From: Cytophagaceae bacterium ABcell3
GTDB taxonomy: Bacteria; Bacteroidota; Bacteroidia; Cytophagales; Cytophagaceae
Reading direction: 5' to 3'
NCBI GenBank assembly: GCA_030913385.1
Contig: CP133159.1
Span: forward strand, 3,804,584 to 3,868,583
Length of the DNA: 64,000 nt
The notes beneath the pieces are model-generated. The model saw only the letters and a program-made list of their open reading frames with translations, was not told the DNA's origin and made no database searches. Shown here in pieces: positions 54,114 through 62,951 of the stretch; positions within the stretch are counted from its first letter, which is position 1; the number at the start of each line of letters is the position of its first letter. A program made the translations under genes and the position numbers.

Positions 54114-54527
54114 CCTGATACTTTACCCACTTCTTACCGTCTAGCACCCCATCAACGACTTCCCATTTTAGGTAATGAGAAATTAAACACCAACTTTATT
54201 TTAACCTGAAATATGTATTAGAGCTTTCTATTACGAGGCAAAATAACTTCAAATCAAACGTTTCATCTCGCATTTGGTTTTTAACCATAGAACCACGATG
54301 CTTTGCAAACCAAATACCCTGATTTTTTGTTCTTTTGCCCCTCATAACGAAATCTAATGCATAATCCAGGTTTAAGCATAAAAAAATCAAATTTTATTTA
54401 AAAGATTAAGCAAATTACTATCAATTATTTACAAATAATTCCCACAATAATACCATAAACTCCCTGATTTATCATGCACCCATTTTTTGCGCATGCCCGT
54501 ATATTTTAGTTAAACGGTCAGCTAATA
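54114..54527. other. Intergenic region carrying a dispersed repeat
   Basis: A 414-bp spacer lies between the CPBP protease and the histidine kinase. It contains repeat copy A (54272-54364). A 64-residue minus-strand frame across it is not convincing because the second repeat copy carries stops in the same frame. Confidence 0.5.
54272..54364 (+). repeat. Dispersed repeat, copy A
   Basis: About 92 bp starting ATTTGGTTTTTAACCATAG and ending CTAATGCATAA match 61645-61735 in the same orientation, with roughly 85 percent identity by eye and two one-base gaps. Confidence 0.75.
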
Positions 54528-56519
54528 ATGCTTAAAAGATATATACTTTTAACTTTTCTGGTGCTATCCGCTCTACCACTTTGGGGTACGGCTGACCCAA
54601 TCGTGCTTTCTGACAAAACACTGAACAAGGAGCATTTCTTTCATGGCAATTATCTAGACCTGCTTGAAGATCCCTCAGGCACTTTAACGCTTGAAGATGT
54701 AATGAAGGAAGAATACCAGCACAAGTTTTTCAGAGACACTATCAAAATTGCGGGCAAGTTTAACTTTAACTCTTACTATTGGGGCAAATTCACCATTGTT
54801 AACCAGTCATCCCAAACCAAAGACTGGCTAATGGAATTTTATGACTTTAAAATAGACTCCTTTGAAGTGTACATTCCCGATGCTGATGGAAATTTCATCA
54901 AAAAAACGGGAGGTGACCAATACCCTTTCTCTTCAAAAGAGTATGTGCATAAGAACTTTGTTTTCAACATCCCTCACATTCCAGAAGATGAACCATTTAC
55001 CATTTACTTTAAGGTATATATAGAAGAGCCAGTGGCTGTAATAGGAGTTGTGCGTACCAGTAAGCGCTTTATCCAATATGCTACTATAGAATATTTCTGC
55101 CTGGCTTTATTTTACGGAATTTTGTTATCGGTACTGTTCTACAACCTATTTCTGTTTTTTTCTGTAAAAGAAAAGTCTTATTTCTTCCTTGCCACCTATA
55201 TTTTTGGCTTTGGATTACATGCCATGAGCAAGGACGGTACTGGGTTTCAATTATTCTGGCCGGAATACCCTGAATTAAATCAATATGCCACCCAGTTTTT
55301 CCAACTGGTTATCATGGCGTCCATTGTATTGTACGCAAAAGCTTTTCTCCTGATCCGGACGCTCTTACCACTGTTCAACAAATGGTTAAACACCTTGATC
55401 GCCATCAGAATTGTGCTTTTCGTTCTATCTCTTACAATTCCTGACAATATAGTATACAGCTTCACTTACTATTATGACTTTTTTACAGCCTTTACCATAT
55501 TTACCATAGGAATTTACACCTATTATTATAAAAAGTACAAACCTGCCAGGTACTATATGATGGCCTTTGCCTTTTTCTTTACAGGCTTCTTTATTACCAC
55601 CTTACACACCCTACGCTGGTTTGAATTAGGTGTTTATTTAACGGCATATGGGTTTAATGGCGGTGTATTATTGCAAATATTCTTCCTTTCTTTATCGGTC
55701 GGTCACAGAATCAACATATTGATACAGGAGAAAGAGCAAGTAAAAGACCAGGCTCAAAAAGAGTTGGAAGAAAAGGTCAATGAAAGAACCATGGAGTTGC
55801 AGGAAAAAAACCGGCAACTAGACTCATTTGTATATAAAGCTTCTCATGATATCAAAGGGCCTTTAAAATCTATTATGGGCCTTACTTCGGTAGCGCTCAA
55901 AGACGACCCGTCTCGTTCGAAAGAGTACCTTACCCATATCATGAAAAGCACCAAAAGGCTGGATATACTGCTCCATGACCTGCTAGACTTAACCAAACTA
56001 CAGCGTGAAAAGCCTCTGGAAATAACTGAGGTACACATAGAGGACCTGATCAAGGAGGTAATCCTCAGCTTTAAAAATGTAGAAGGGTTTTCGGAAATGA
56101 AAATGGATATTATAAACAAAGCAGGCAACACCATCCCTATGGACAAAAACCTGATATATTCCATTATTCAAAATTTTGTAGAAAACAGCATCAAATACAG
56201 AGACCCGGAAAAAGCACAGCCAATGCTAAAAATTATAGTAAAATCAACCAAACAGGGGATTATTTTCACTTTTAAAGATAATGGTCTCGGTGTTCCTAAA
56301 GGTTACCAAGAAGCTATTTTTGACATGTTTACAAAGGTAAATGAAAGTTCAAATGGTTTTGGCATTGGCTTACATATTGTCAAGCTGTCAGTAAACAAGT
56401 TGGGCGGTACAATCACAATGAATAGCACTGAAGGAAAAGGAACCGAGTTCAAGGTTATAATTCCACATTTAACCCTAAGCCAAGCCACACCCGAAACTCC
56501 AGAGAAGGAGGTTGCCTAA
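54528..56519 (+). CDS. Hybrid-free sensor histidine kinase with 7TMR-DISM input
   Basis: This 663-residue kinase has a signal peptide and an extracellular 7TMR-DISMED2-like beta domain (about 25-175), seven spans (about 185-390), a coiled-coil linker (about 400-435), HisKA (phospho-acceptor His in KASHDIKGPL, near 448) and HATPase_c (N box QNFVENSIKY, G1 DNGLGVP, G2 GFGIGLHIVK). It probably senses a small extracellular ligand, perhaps a sugar, and passes phosphate to a response regulator not encoded nearby. Confidence 0.92.
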   Translation: MLKRYILLTFLVLSALPLWGTADPIVLSDKTLNKEHFFHGNYLDLLEDPSGTLTLEDVMKEEYQHKFFRDTIKIAGKFNFNSYYWGKFTIVNQSSQTKDWLMEFYDFKIDSFEVYIPDADGNFIKKTGGDQYPFSSKEYVHKNFVFNIPHIPEDEPFTIYFKVYIEEPVAVIGVVRTSKRFIQYATIEYFCLALFYGILLSVLFYNLFLFFSVKEKSYFFLATYIFGFGLHAMSKDGTGFQLFWPEYPELNQYATQFFQLVIMASIVLYAKAFLLIRTLLPLFNKWLNTLIAIRIVLFVLSLTIPDNIVYSFTYYYDFFTAFTIFTIGIYTYYYKKYKPARYYMMAFAFFFTGFFITTLHTLRWFELGVYLTAYGFNGGVLLQIFFLSLSVGHRINILIQEKEQVKDQAQKELEEKVNERTMELQEKNRQLDSFVYKASHDIKGPLKSIMGLTSVALKDDPSRSKEYLTHIMKSTKRLDILLHDLLDLTKLQREKPLEITEVHIEDLIKEVILSFKNVEGFSEMKMDIINKAGNTIPMDKNLIYSIIQNFVENSIKYRDPEKAQPMLKIIVKSTKQGIIFTFKDNGLGVPKGYQEAIFDMFTKVNESSNGFGIGLHIVKLSVNKLGGTITMNSTEGKGTEFKVIIPHLTLSQATPETPEKEVA

Positions 56520-56743
56520 AACACAAACTATTTGTAGGTGATCGTAAAATAACCATATTTAAAGAATTTAGAGAGCCTAATGAAAATCACTTTACGATAA
56601 TGTATCAGAATAATGAAGTGACTGTTTTTGAACATATTAAAAACCACAAGTATTACAGCACTAAGTATGTGTTTACCTTTATCAAAAGAAGGTTATCAAC
56701 TAAAACAACTTTCAAACCGATTAATCTTAATTACAATGAGTGA
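56519..56743 (+). other. Open stretch without start codon, possible gene remnant
   Basis: The frame starting with the base after the kinase stop has 74 sense codons (KHKLFVGDRKITIFKEFREP ... KPINLNYNE) before TGA. No start codon stands near its 5' end, and the composition is AT-rich, so it could be a fragment or chance. The family is not recognised. Confidence 0.25.
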
Positions 56744-57142
56744 TTAATATGACCACTCTGACATTTCTTATTTACGACTCTCTTGTATTGCAAACTTGTA
56801 TTTCCAAAGTTAATCAACAGACCAACGGGAAGTTTATAAGCTTCCAGATAAAATAGCCTGCGCCAGATGCACATCTTCTAACTTTATGATTGCTTTCAGC
56901 TCAACCATTATCTTATTCTCAACAAAGAAGTCGGCACGCCTCTTCCCTATTTTATTTCCTTTGTAGAATATGGACATTTCGTGTTCCCGGCTGAACTTAA
57001 GTCCCTGAAGCGCCATCTCTATCTCAAGCGCACGCTGATAAATCACCTCCTGAAAACCATTGCCCATTTCACGATGCACCGCCATGGCACAACCTATAAT
57101 CTTCCCGGTAAGCGCACTGTCCGGATACTTTGGATTAATCAT
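56731..57142 (-). pseudogene. GxxExxY-family protein with a frameshift
   Basis: The first frame gives 102 residues with the family signature GFQEVIY, ADFFVENKIMVELKA and LEDVHLAQA, then falls into SGSL-stop at 56834. One base away the missing end of the family reads FYLEAYKLPVGLLINFGNTSLQYKRVVNK and stops at 56731. A one-base shift near 56848-56856 therefore breaks an otherwise complete gene of about 137 codons. GxxExxY proteins are common in Bacteroidota and of unknown function; their core resembles a restriction-endonuclease-like fold. Confidence 0.8.
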
Positions 57143-57241
57143 GATAGTAAAAAATATGATTACCTTATAATTATAGACTAAAATGATTAAAAATGCAAAT
57201 CGTCTTTAATTATGATTACGCTGATTCACTTGATTACAATG

Positions 57242-57332
57242 GTCTTAAACTATGATTACTCAGATTCTCATGATTACCATGATTAAGGAAATCATAGTCC
57301 ATCAGGGCAATCACAAAAATCATAGTTAAGAC
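57242..57332. repeat. Inverted-repeat element beside the GxxExxY gene
   Basis: GTCTTAAACTATGATT (57242-57257) and AATCATAGTTAAGAC (57318-57332) are inverted copies differing by one missing T. An internal AATCATAGT (57289-57297) and several TGATTAC units lie in between. The 91-bp size and position upstream of the GxxExxY gene suggest a miniature mobile element or RNA hairpin. Confidence 0.6.
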
Positions 57333-57351
57333 AAAAAAAATCACAGTTTTA

Positions 57352-59883
57352 TCACCTCACCTTCACCTCATAGACAAAAGTCTTTCCTTTAGAAGTATCC
57401 AATTTATTGTCTTTGAGCCTGACCCTCGCTTTTTTGTCGCCGTGAATGGTAAGTGGGTAAACCCTGAACTTTGCTTTTCTTTTAAAAGTCACCTGTCCTT
57501 CCATTTCCTGTACAAGCAGAGGAAGTTTGCCAGCATCAGTGATTCCTTTGCGCGAGTAATTGTATTTTTGACCAGTGGCCTTTATTGGAGTTGTGGTAAC
57601 AAGGTAAACCTTCTTAGATTCCGACAGTGGTTTTCCATCAGCCGAAACGACCAGGACAGATGCCCAGGAGTTTTGTACTTCCACATCCATGAAAGGGAAA
57701 CTGAACTTCTGCCCTTTCAGGCCACCTGTTACCCCTTGAACATTTTCACTTCTTATCTGCATGACACCCGCGCCATAGTCAAGTGCAAGCTCGCCTGTTT
57801 CACTTTTAATTACCTTCTTGTCAGCATCGTGAAAAGAGGCAAAATCTCCGATAGGCTGTACCGCTGTTGAGTCTGTTGTCTTGGCTACTTTGGTAACAAA
57901 AGGCAGGTAAAAGTTCTTGTCAAGGAAATCGCTGTACAGCGGAAGAGACTGCCATTGTTCCGGTTTTATAAAATCAGTTACCAGTCCCGGCGCCTGCTTA
58001 ATGTCGCCCCTCAGGAACATAGGTGCTGCCACTACCCATTGCGCTACCTGTTCTGGCAAGCGCGACATCATAAAAGGGTGCAACTCATCTCCGCCTGGCA
58101 TGGTAGAGTCAAAATCAAACTCCATCATGCCATCAAAACCCTGCAGGGAAGCATAAGCTGCTGCAAAAGGAAAGCCCTCCAGCGCATACTCATTAGGATA
58201 GCAAATATTGTATTCTGTAACCATAAGCGGCTTATCAGCCCACCGGAACTTTGAGATGTTTAGCATGATGTTCTTCTGAGGATTCTTAAGCATACTCAGG
58301 TTCTCAATAGGCGCATACAAAATCCGCGACCAATCGTTATCAATTTTCCAGATTTGCGGATGGTCCCAGTATTCATTGGTAATGATAAAGTCCAGTTTGG
58401 TATTGTTGTACTGGTTGGCCAAAACGGGTATTGGGAAATTACTCCCTGCAAGCAAGTATTTTGCACCGGCCTCCCTGAGCTGGTCGTACATATATTGGTA
58501 ATACTTTCTTTCTATGTTGTTGTAAAAAGCGATGCTTTCTTTCACGTCACCTCGGGTATTGTCTTTCTCATTAATAGAAGGTGACGAATTACCAGTACCA
58601 TAATCAAGGCCGAAGGATGAAAGCTTTTTTCCAGGGTATTCTTTTTCAAACTTTTCCTGAGCCATTTTCCGGTAAGGCTCATTAAGTATATCCCCTCCAA
58701 AGTGTAAAAAAGCAGAGGATTCATTGATAAATTCTGACGCAATTATAGCAGGCTCTTCATAATAATGAAGTTTGGTATAAGGATTTTTATGTGAAAGCAA
58801 CTGCTGCGCATAATCTACTTGATATTCAATAACTTTATCGTGAAAATATCCAACCTGTTTTCCTCCTAAGTCTGGCAGGTCATGCTCAACACCCTCAAGA
58901 CCATTAAAATCCCTATGCACCAGCAGGTCGAGAAAGGTGTAGATACCTTTTTTCTTCAAAGCATGAATCAGGTAGTCGAGTTTGTCCAGGCTTTCAGGAG
59001 ATAGTTTTTCAGCCGCGGCGCCACTATTAAAAATATTAGGGTCTGCCCATGGAGCATCCATATGGTGGAAGCGTACCAGGTTACAGCCCATCTTGCTCAG
59101 ACGCGTGGCAAGTGAATCGGCAGTTTTTTTTGAAGGAAAACAGTTTCCCCCTACCAGGTTAACGCCCCAAAACTTTGCAGGCGTGCCGTCTTCAAAAACC
59201 ACTTTATTTCCAGATGTCTGCAAAAAGCCATGTTTACCTGCGGGCGCATCCAGAAGGTTCGACCAGTCTACATAATGGCTCCCATTAAGTGCAGGCTGAA
59301 CCTCAAATGCATACCAGTTTCCTTCATCTACAGGTCCAGAAGGGAGTTCGGCATCCAGAAAGTCGCCATTTTTGTCTTTAAACTGTACAGTAAGCTCATC
59401 AAAATAGGCCGTTCCGCTGGCATTGCCCAAACCTACAAATACTTTTACGCTTCTGACGGCCGTGGAAATTGGGTAGGTGTTTGAGTAAAAAGTCCAATCT
59501 CTTGTACCAGTCCGCTGTCCTACCACAGGCGGATAGCCACCTTCCAAAGCACCTGCTTCATTTAGGAGTTCTACTGAAATACGTGCCTGCTCCCATGGCT
59601 GGTTGCCCCGCTTTACACTGTCCACCTTCATCCATCCACTAACAACTAACTCTACTACTCCCTCAGGCATAAAAACAATCTGGTCAGCACCCGACCATTT
59701 GTGCTCGCGGTTAAAAACCTTAAGGCTGCGCTTGCCTTCTTTAGCGGTTAAAGAGATTTCTCCACCCCAAAGATTCCAGTCGCTTTCACTTTCTTCAAAA
59801 CCAGGGTTTCTTAATTGATTTTGAGCAAAGGAACTGTAAAACAGAACGCTCAAAAGGATGGTTGCAAATGTTTTTAAGTTCAT
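57352..59883 (-). CDS. Exported glycoside hydrolase, clan GH-A type, with N-terminal CBM
   Basis: This 843-residue protein has a signal peptide (1-20). A CBM4/9-like jelly roll (about 22-170, LRNPGFEESESDW ... TAYFDELTV) is followed by a TIM barrel (about 225-620). The expected acid/base Glu388 stands in FINESS (Asn-Glu pair) and a likely nucleophile Glu557 in VTEYNI, as in GH5/GH-A enzymes. The C-terminal 200 residues are beta-rich. It cleaves an unknown polysaccharide in the periplasm or outside; no sorting tail is visible. No SusCD genes flank it. Confidence 0.82.
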   Translation of the reverse strand: MNLKTFATILLSVLFYSSFAQNQLRNPGFEESESDWNLWGGEISLTAKEGKRSLKVFNREHKWSGADQIVFMPEGVVELVVSGWMKVDSVKRGNQPWEQARISVELLNEAGALEGGYPPVVGQRTGTRDWTFYSNTYPISTAVRSVKVFVGLGNASGTAYFDELTVQFKDKNGDFLDAELPSGPVDEGNWYAFEVQPALNGSHYVDWSNLLDAPAGKHGFLQTSGNKVVFEDGTPAKFWGVNLVGGNCFPSKKTADSLATRLSKMGCNLVRFHHMDAPWADPNIFNSGAAAEKLSPESLDKLDYLIHALKKKGIYTFLDLLVHRDFNGLEGVEHDLPDLGGKQVGYFHDKVIEYQVDYAQQLLSHKNPYTKLHYYEEPAIIASEFINESSAFLHFGGDILNEPYRKMAQEKFEKEYPGKKLSSFGLDYGTGNSSPSINEKDNTRGDVKESIAFYNNIERKYYQYMYDQLREAGAKYLLAGSNFPIPVLANQYNNTKLDFIITNEYWDHPQIWKIDNDWSRILYAPIENLSMLKNPQKNIMLNISKFRWADKPLMVTEYNICYPNEYALEGFPFAAAYASLQGFDGMMEFDFDSTMPGGDELHPFMMSRLPEQVAQWVVAAPMFLRGDIKQAPGLVTDFIKPEQWQSLPLYSDFLDKNFYLPFVTKVAKTTDSTAVQPIGDFASFHDADKKVIKSETGELALDYGAGVMQIRSENVQGVTGGLKGQKFSFPFMDVEVQNSWASVLVVSADGKPLSESKKVYLVTTTPIKATGQKYNYSRKGITDAGKLPLLVQEMEGQVTFKRKAKFRVYPLTIHGDKKARVRLKDNKLDTSKGKTFVYEVKVR

Positions 59884-60100
59884 ATGAGGAAGTTTCCCGA
59901 ATTAGAAGAGTACAGTTTTTTCTTACCAAAAGATAATTCCCAAGTTGATAAAAAAGGACTTAATATCCAATGACACTTTACAACTTTATACGGAAGAGAA
60001 ACTCTAGCATGTCTGCTATGAATATTATTAAGTTTCTCGCCACCTGTCTTCCATAGTAAAAAATATGTTAACAAGGAAAAACTTCCTATTAATCAGCAGC

Positions 60101-60895
60101 TTAATCCTGTCGATTAACCACAAAGCCCAACCCATCCATTTTTAGAGGAAACAAAGAGCCGTCTTTTATAATTCTCATTTTACTGAATTGACCATTAGCG
60201 TCAAAGTAATTTACAAAGCGACTCCTTGCGTAATATGGTATGCGTTTAAAAACCTCAACGACCATTGAGTCGAGTGTATCATGGCGGTGATAGAATATTT
60301 CTTTCCTTGTTTTACTTCTTAAATTTAAATAGAATGTATAAATAGAATCAGGAATAGAATTCCGACCAGAATAGTATACCTCCTTTACAAAATTTTCTTT
60401 CCGTAAATCGCCATATTCAACACCATCAACCTGCACTATCCTTCCTAGGCTATCCAGGCTATAGATAGTGGTATCGGAACCATCGTGTTTTAAGTTAGAT
60501 ATTTGATATAAACAACCTAAAGAATCCAGGTAGGAGAAATCTATTACCCATGAATAGCATGAATTTACCACTTGAGAAGAAAGTTTTCCGATTGAACCAA
60601 ATGAGAAATAATAAGAAGCCCAACCTATACTACTTTTAAAATAAATGCTATTAGTCTCATGATCTACAGTCACAGTATTTAAGTTAGGAGTATGGCCTTC
60701 TTGTATATTTTCTATATTCTGAGTTAATGTATATACGCCACTTTCCCAACCTTCAAGGTCATGTATTGGAAAGACAGGATTCTGGTTTACGTAGGAGAAG
60801 CTACGCATGTCAAGCGGAACCTGTTGTTTAGACTGACAAGCAAACACAAAACAACTTATCGCAAGTAATATATGTGCCACACAAAAATTTCTCAT
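60101..60895 (-). CDS. Lipoprotein of unknown function
   Basis: This 264-residue lipoprotein has a signal peptide with lipobox FVFACQ (Cys20). The mature part is rich in Tyr, Ser and Asp, with repeated short strands (YSLDSLGRIVQVDGVEYG, YFDANGQFSKMRI) that recall YD-repeat-like or antitoxin-like wings, but no family is recognised. It ends 217 bp upstream of the glycoside hydrolase gene on the same strand. Function unknown. Confidence 0.65.
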   Translation of the reverse strand: MRNFCVAHILLAISCFVFACQSKQQVPLDMRSFSYVNQNPVFPIHDLEGWESGVYTLTQNIENIQEGHTPNLNTVTVDHETNSIYFKSSIGWASYYFSFGSIGKLSSQVVNSCYSWVIDFSYLDSLGCLYQISNLKHDGSDTTIYSLDSLGRIVQVDGVEYGDLRKENFVKEVYYSGRNSIPDSIYTFYLNLRSKTRKEIFYHRHDTLDSMVVEVFKRIPYYARSRFVNYFDANGQFSKMRIIKDGSLFPLKMDGLGFVVNRQD

Positions 60896-60921
60896 ACCAT
60901 AAAGCAGTAAAAAGCAAACCG

Positions 60922-61536
60922 CTACCCTAGCACCCCTGCAGACAACAAATTACTTATTCCAGTCACTACCATATCAATACCTATGGCACCGATAAAGAAG
61001 CCAAAGATACGCAACAGAAGCTCCATGTTTTTATCAAATGCCTGACGAATTACTTTAGAGTGGAGGCTGTTACGAATCAATTTCAAACCCATAATGATTG
61101 CATAATTTACAAGCAATATTATGACCAAGGACAAAATTCCTTCCCATATCTCAAGCTCCTCTCCCATAAGTACTGTCAAAGAAATGGTACCTGCACCCAC
61201 CATAAAAGGCAAGGCTATTTCTGAGGCCAAATCATGTAGATCTCCCTTCATTTGTATAAAAGCCTTTTTCCCTTGGACAATGAACATGTAAGCAAATGAA
61301 AAAATAACTATGCCACCAAAAATCCGAAATGAGTCAAAGTTGATGCGAAAAACTTTTGAAAAAACGACATCTCCGAATACCAGGAACGCCAACAAGGTAA
61401 AAAATGACATAACAGTAGCTTTGAACAACACAAACCTAAACTCCCCATCGGTCAGGTCACTCATTACCGGTTTTAGGTAAAGAAAAAGAGCAAATGGGTT
61501 TAGCATTACAAGAAAACTAATAATCGCTGTTAACAT
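60922..61536 (-). CDS. MarC-family membrane protein
   Basis: This 204-residue inner-membrane protein starts MLTAIISFLVMLNPF; the longer frame to 61626 adds 30 residues before the first span and is not preferred. Six spans are visible. Motifs NPFALFLYLKPVM near the start, FRIFGGIVIFSFA and PFMVGAGTIS are those of the MarC/UPF0056 family. The family name does not imply drug resistance; the function is unsettled. It lies 26 bp upstream of the lipoprotein gene. Confidence 0.88.
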   Translation of the reverse strand: MLTAIISFLVMLNPFALFLYLKPVMSDLTDGEFRFVLFKATVMSFFTLLAFLVFGDVVFSKVFRINFDSFRIFGGIVIFSFAYMFIVQGKKAFIQMKGDLHDLASEIALPFMVGAGTISLTVLMGEELEIWEGILSLVIILLVNYAIIMGLKLIRNSLHSKVIRQAFDKNMELLLRIFGFFIGAIGIDMVVTGISNLLSAGVLG

Positions 61537-61870
61537 ATACCAGTTGTGGGTTATTTTTTCAAAATCACAGCAAAGGTATAAATAATGTTGGGGATGAAAG
61601 AAAAGAACAGGAGGAAAAAAAAGCAACTAATGCCGCATCTGCTTATTTGGTTTTTAACCATAGAACCACTATGCTTTGAAAATACAATACGCTGTTTTTT
61701 TGTTCTTTGCCCTCATAAAGAAATCTAATACATAAGACTGAACACATTATGTGGCTGAATGATTGATCAGATCATCATACAAAAACGGCAGCACGGCATT
61801 CTATTAACATTAGTTTCACACATCCCGTTAGTTTCTTATAAGAGCTTCAGACAAACGATAAAAGTCTTAT
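61537..61870. other. Intergenic region carrying a dispersed repeat
   Basis: About 330 bp lie between divergent genes. It contains repeat copy B (61645-61735). Nothing else could be supported. Confidence 0.5.
61645..61735 (+). repeat. Dispersed repeat, copy B
   Basis: About 91 bp are similar to copy A at 54272-54364 in the same orientation, sharing ATTTGGTTTTTAACCATAG at the start and GAAATCTAAT near the end. Confidence 0.75.
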
Positions 61871-62764
61871 ATGAAAATCTTACAAGGCGGTGTACCTAAG
61901 TGTGGAAATTTTTGGCTTTGGCAAATCATTCAACAAATTCTAAAATTGTCAGACCATGACCACACCAGCTATATTGAAAAACAACCAATCTACAACCTTG
62001 CCAGAACCTGGGACCTTAATTTCCCCGAACAGGCTAGAATAGATGTGATAGACATTACAGACCTTCAAGTCAGTCACAGGATAAGCAGCATCTACAGAAT
62101 GCCGATAGAAAACATGCCCCAATACCTTGCTCAAACAAACCATGTCTGGACACATTCGCCTATTTGCAAAAGAAGTGCTGACGTTTTCAAACACTTTAAC
62201 AAAAAAGTATACATTATCCGCGACCCGAGGGACAGGGCTATTTCAGCTTCAAAATATTATACATCGCTCTACATGCTCAAATATTTTCCTCAAGAAGAAA
62301 AAGATCCGCAAAGTTTTCTTAATAAAAACCTAGAAAAATTAATGCACGAATGGGTTTGGCATGTATGGGACCATTTAAGAATGAGCAAGACACATAATAT
62401 ACATTTCTTGTTTTTTGAGGGTTTAAAAACAAACTTTCAGCAGGAATTACAAGGTCTATTGGACTACTTGGAAATAGATTTAACAAAGAACCAAAAGCTG
62501 TTTATAGAAGATGCTGTTAGTTTCAGTACATTAAAAAAACAGAACCCTAAGCATCTAAAAACAGGAAAGTTCGGTTATTGGAAAGAACACCTAAACGACA
62601 CTCAGCTAAGCACCACACTAAAAATAGTAAACCCTCTCTTAAACTTCTTAGGATATCCTGAAGATGACACGCCAACAACAGTGCCTCCTCTTAATGCAAC
62701 CATGCAGGAGATCGCTTCTCTTAAAGAAAAGCTTATTTACTCACAGCAGTTTTTGTATAGTTAA
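61871..62764 (+). CDS. Sulfotransferase-domain protein
   Basis: This 297-residue protein resembles PAPS-dependent sulfotransferases. The 5'-phosphosulphate loop appears as GVPKCGNFWLW (about 7-17), corresponding to the classical PKSGTTW, and the 3'-phosphate motif as IRDPRDRAISASKYY (near 118-132). The C-terminal KTGKFGYWKEHL fits the RKG-like cofactor loop (here KTGKxG). It may sulphate a lipid or glycan; no neighbouring biosynthesis genes help. Confidence 0.82.
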   Translation: MKILQGGVPKCGNFWLWQIIQQILKLSDHDHTSYIEKQPIYNLARTWDLNFPEQARIDVIDITDLQVSHRISSIYRMPIENMPQYLAQTNHVWTHSPICKRSADVFKHFNKKVYIIRDPRDRAISASKYYTSLYMLKYFPQEEKDPQSFLNKNLEKLMHEWVWHVWDHLRMSKTHNIHFLFFEGLKTNFQQELQGLLDYLEIDLTKNQKLFIEDAVSFSTLKKQNPKHLKTGKFGYWKEHLNDTQLSTTLKIVNPLLNFLGYPEDDTPTTVPPLNATMQEIASLKEKLIYSQQFLYS

Positions 62765-62951
62765 TTTATGGTATTTTATTGCTTACCTGCCTATAGTTAA
62801 CAGATGCCGGAGCGGGTTTAGGAGCGTATTTTACCTCCCTGAACACCTCTTACATTGAATTTTCAGAGTTCAATCCTTTAGCACTCCCCCACCGTCTTAA
62901 CAATCCCATTTCATCAAGGTTGATTAATTATATAGAGAAAAAAAATAAACA

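Noticed and set aside
54196-54390. 64-codon minus-strand frame over repeat copy A
   Set aside because: Copy B has stop codons in the equivalent frame, so conservation as a protein is not supported.
59880-60074. 64-codon minus-strand frame upstream of the glycoside hydrolase
   Set aside because: It has no family resemblance and covers the expected promoter of the hydrolase.
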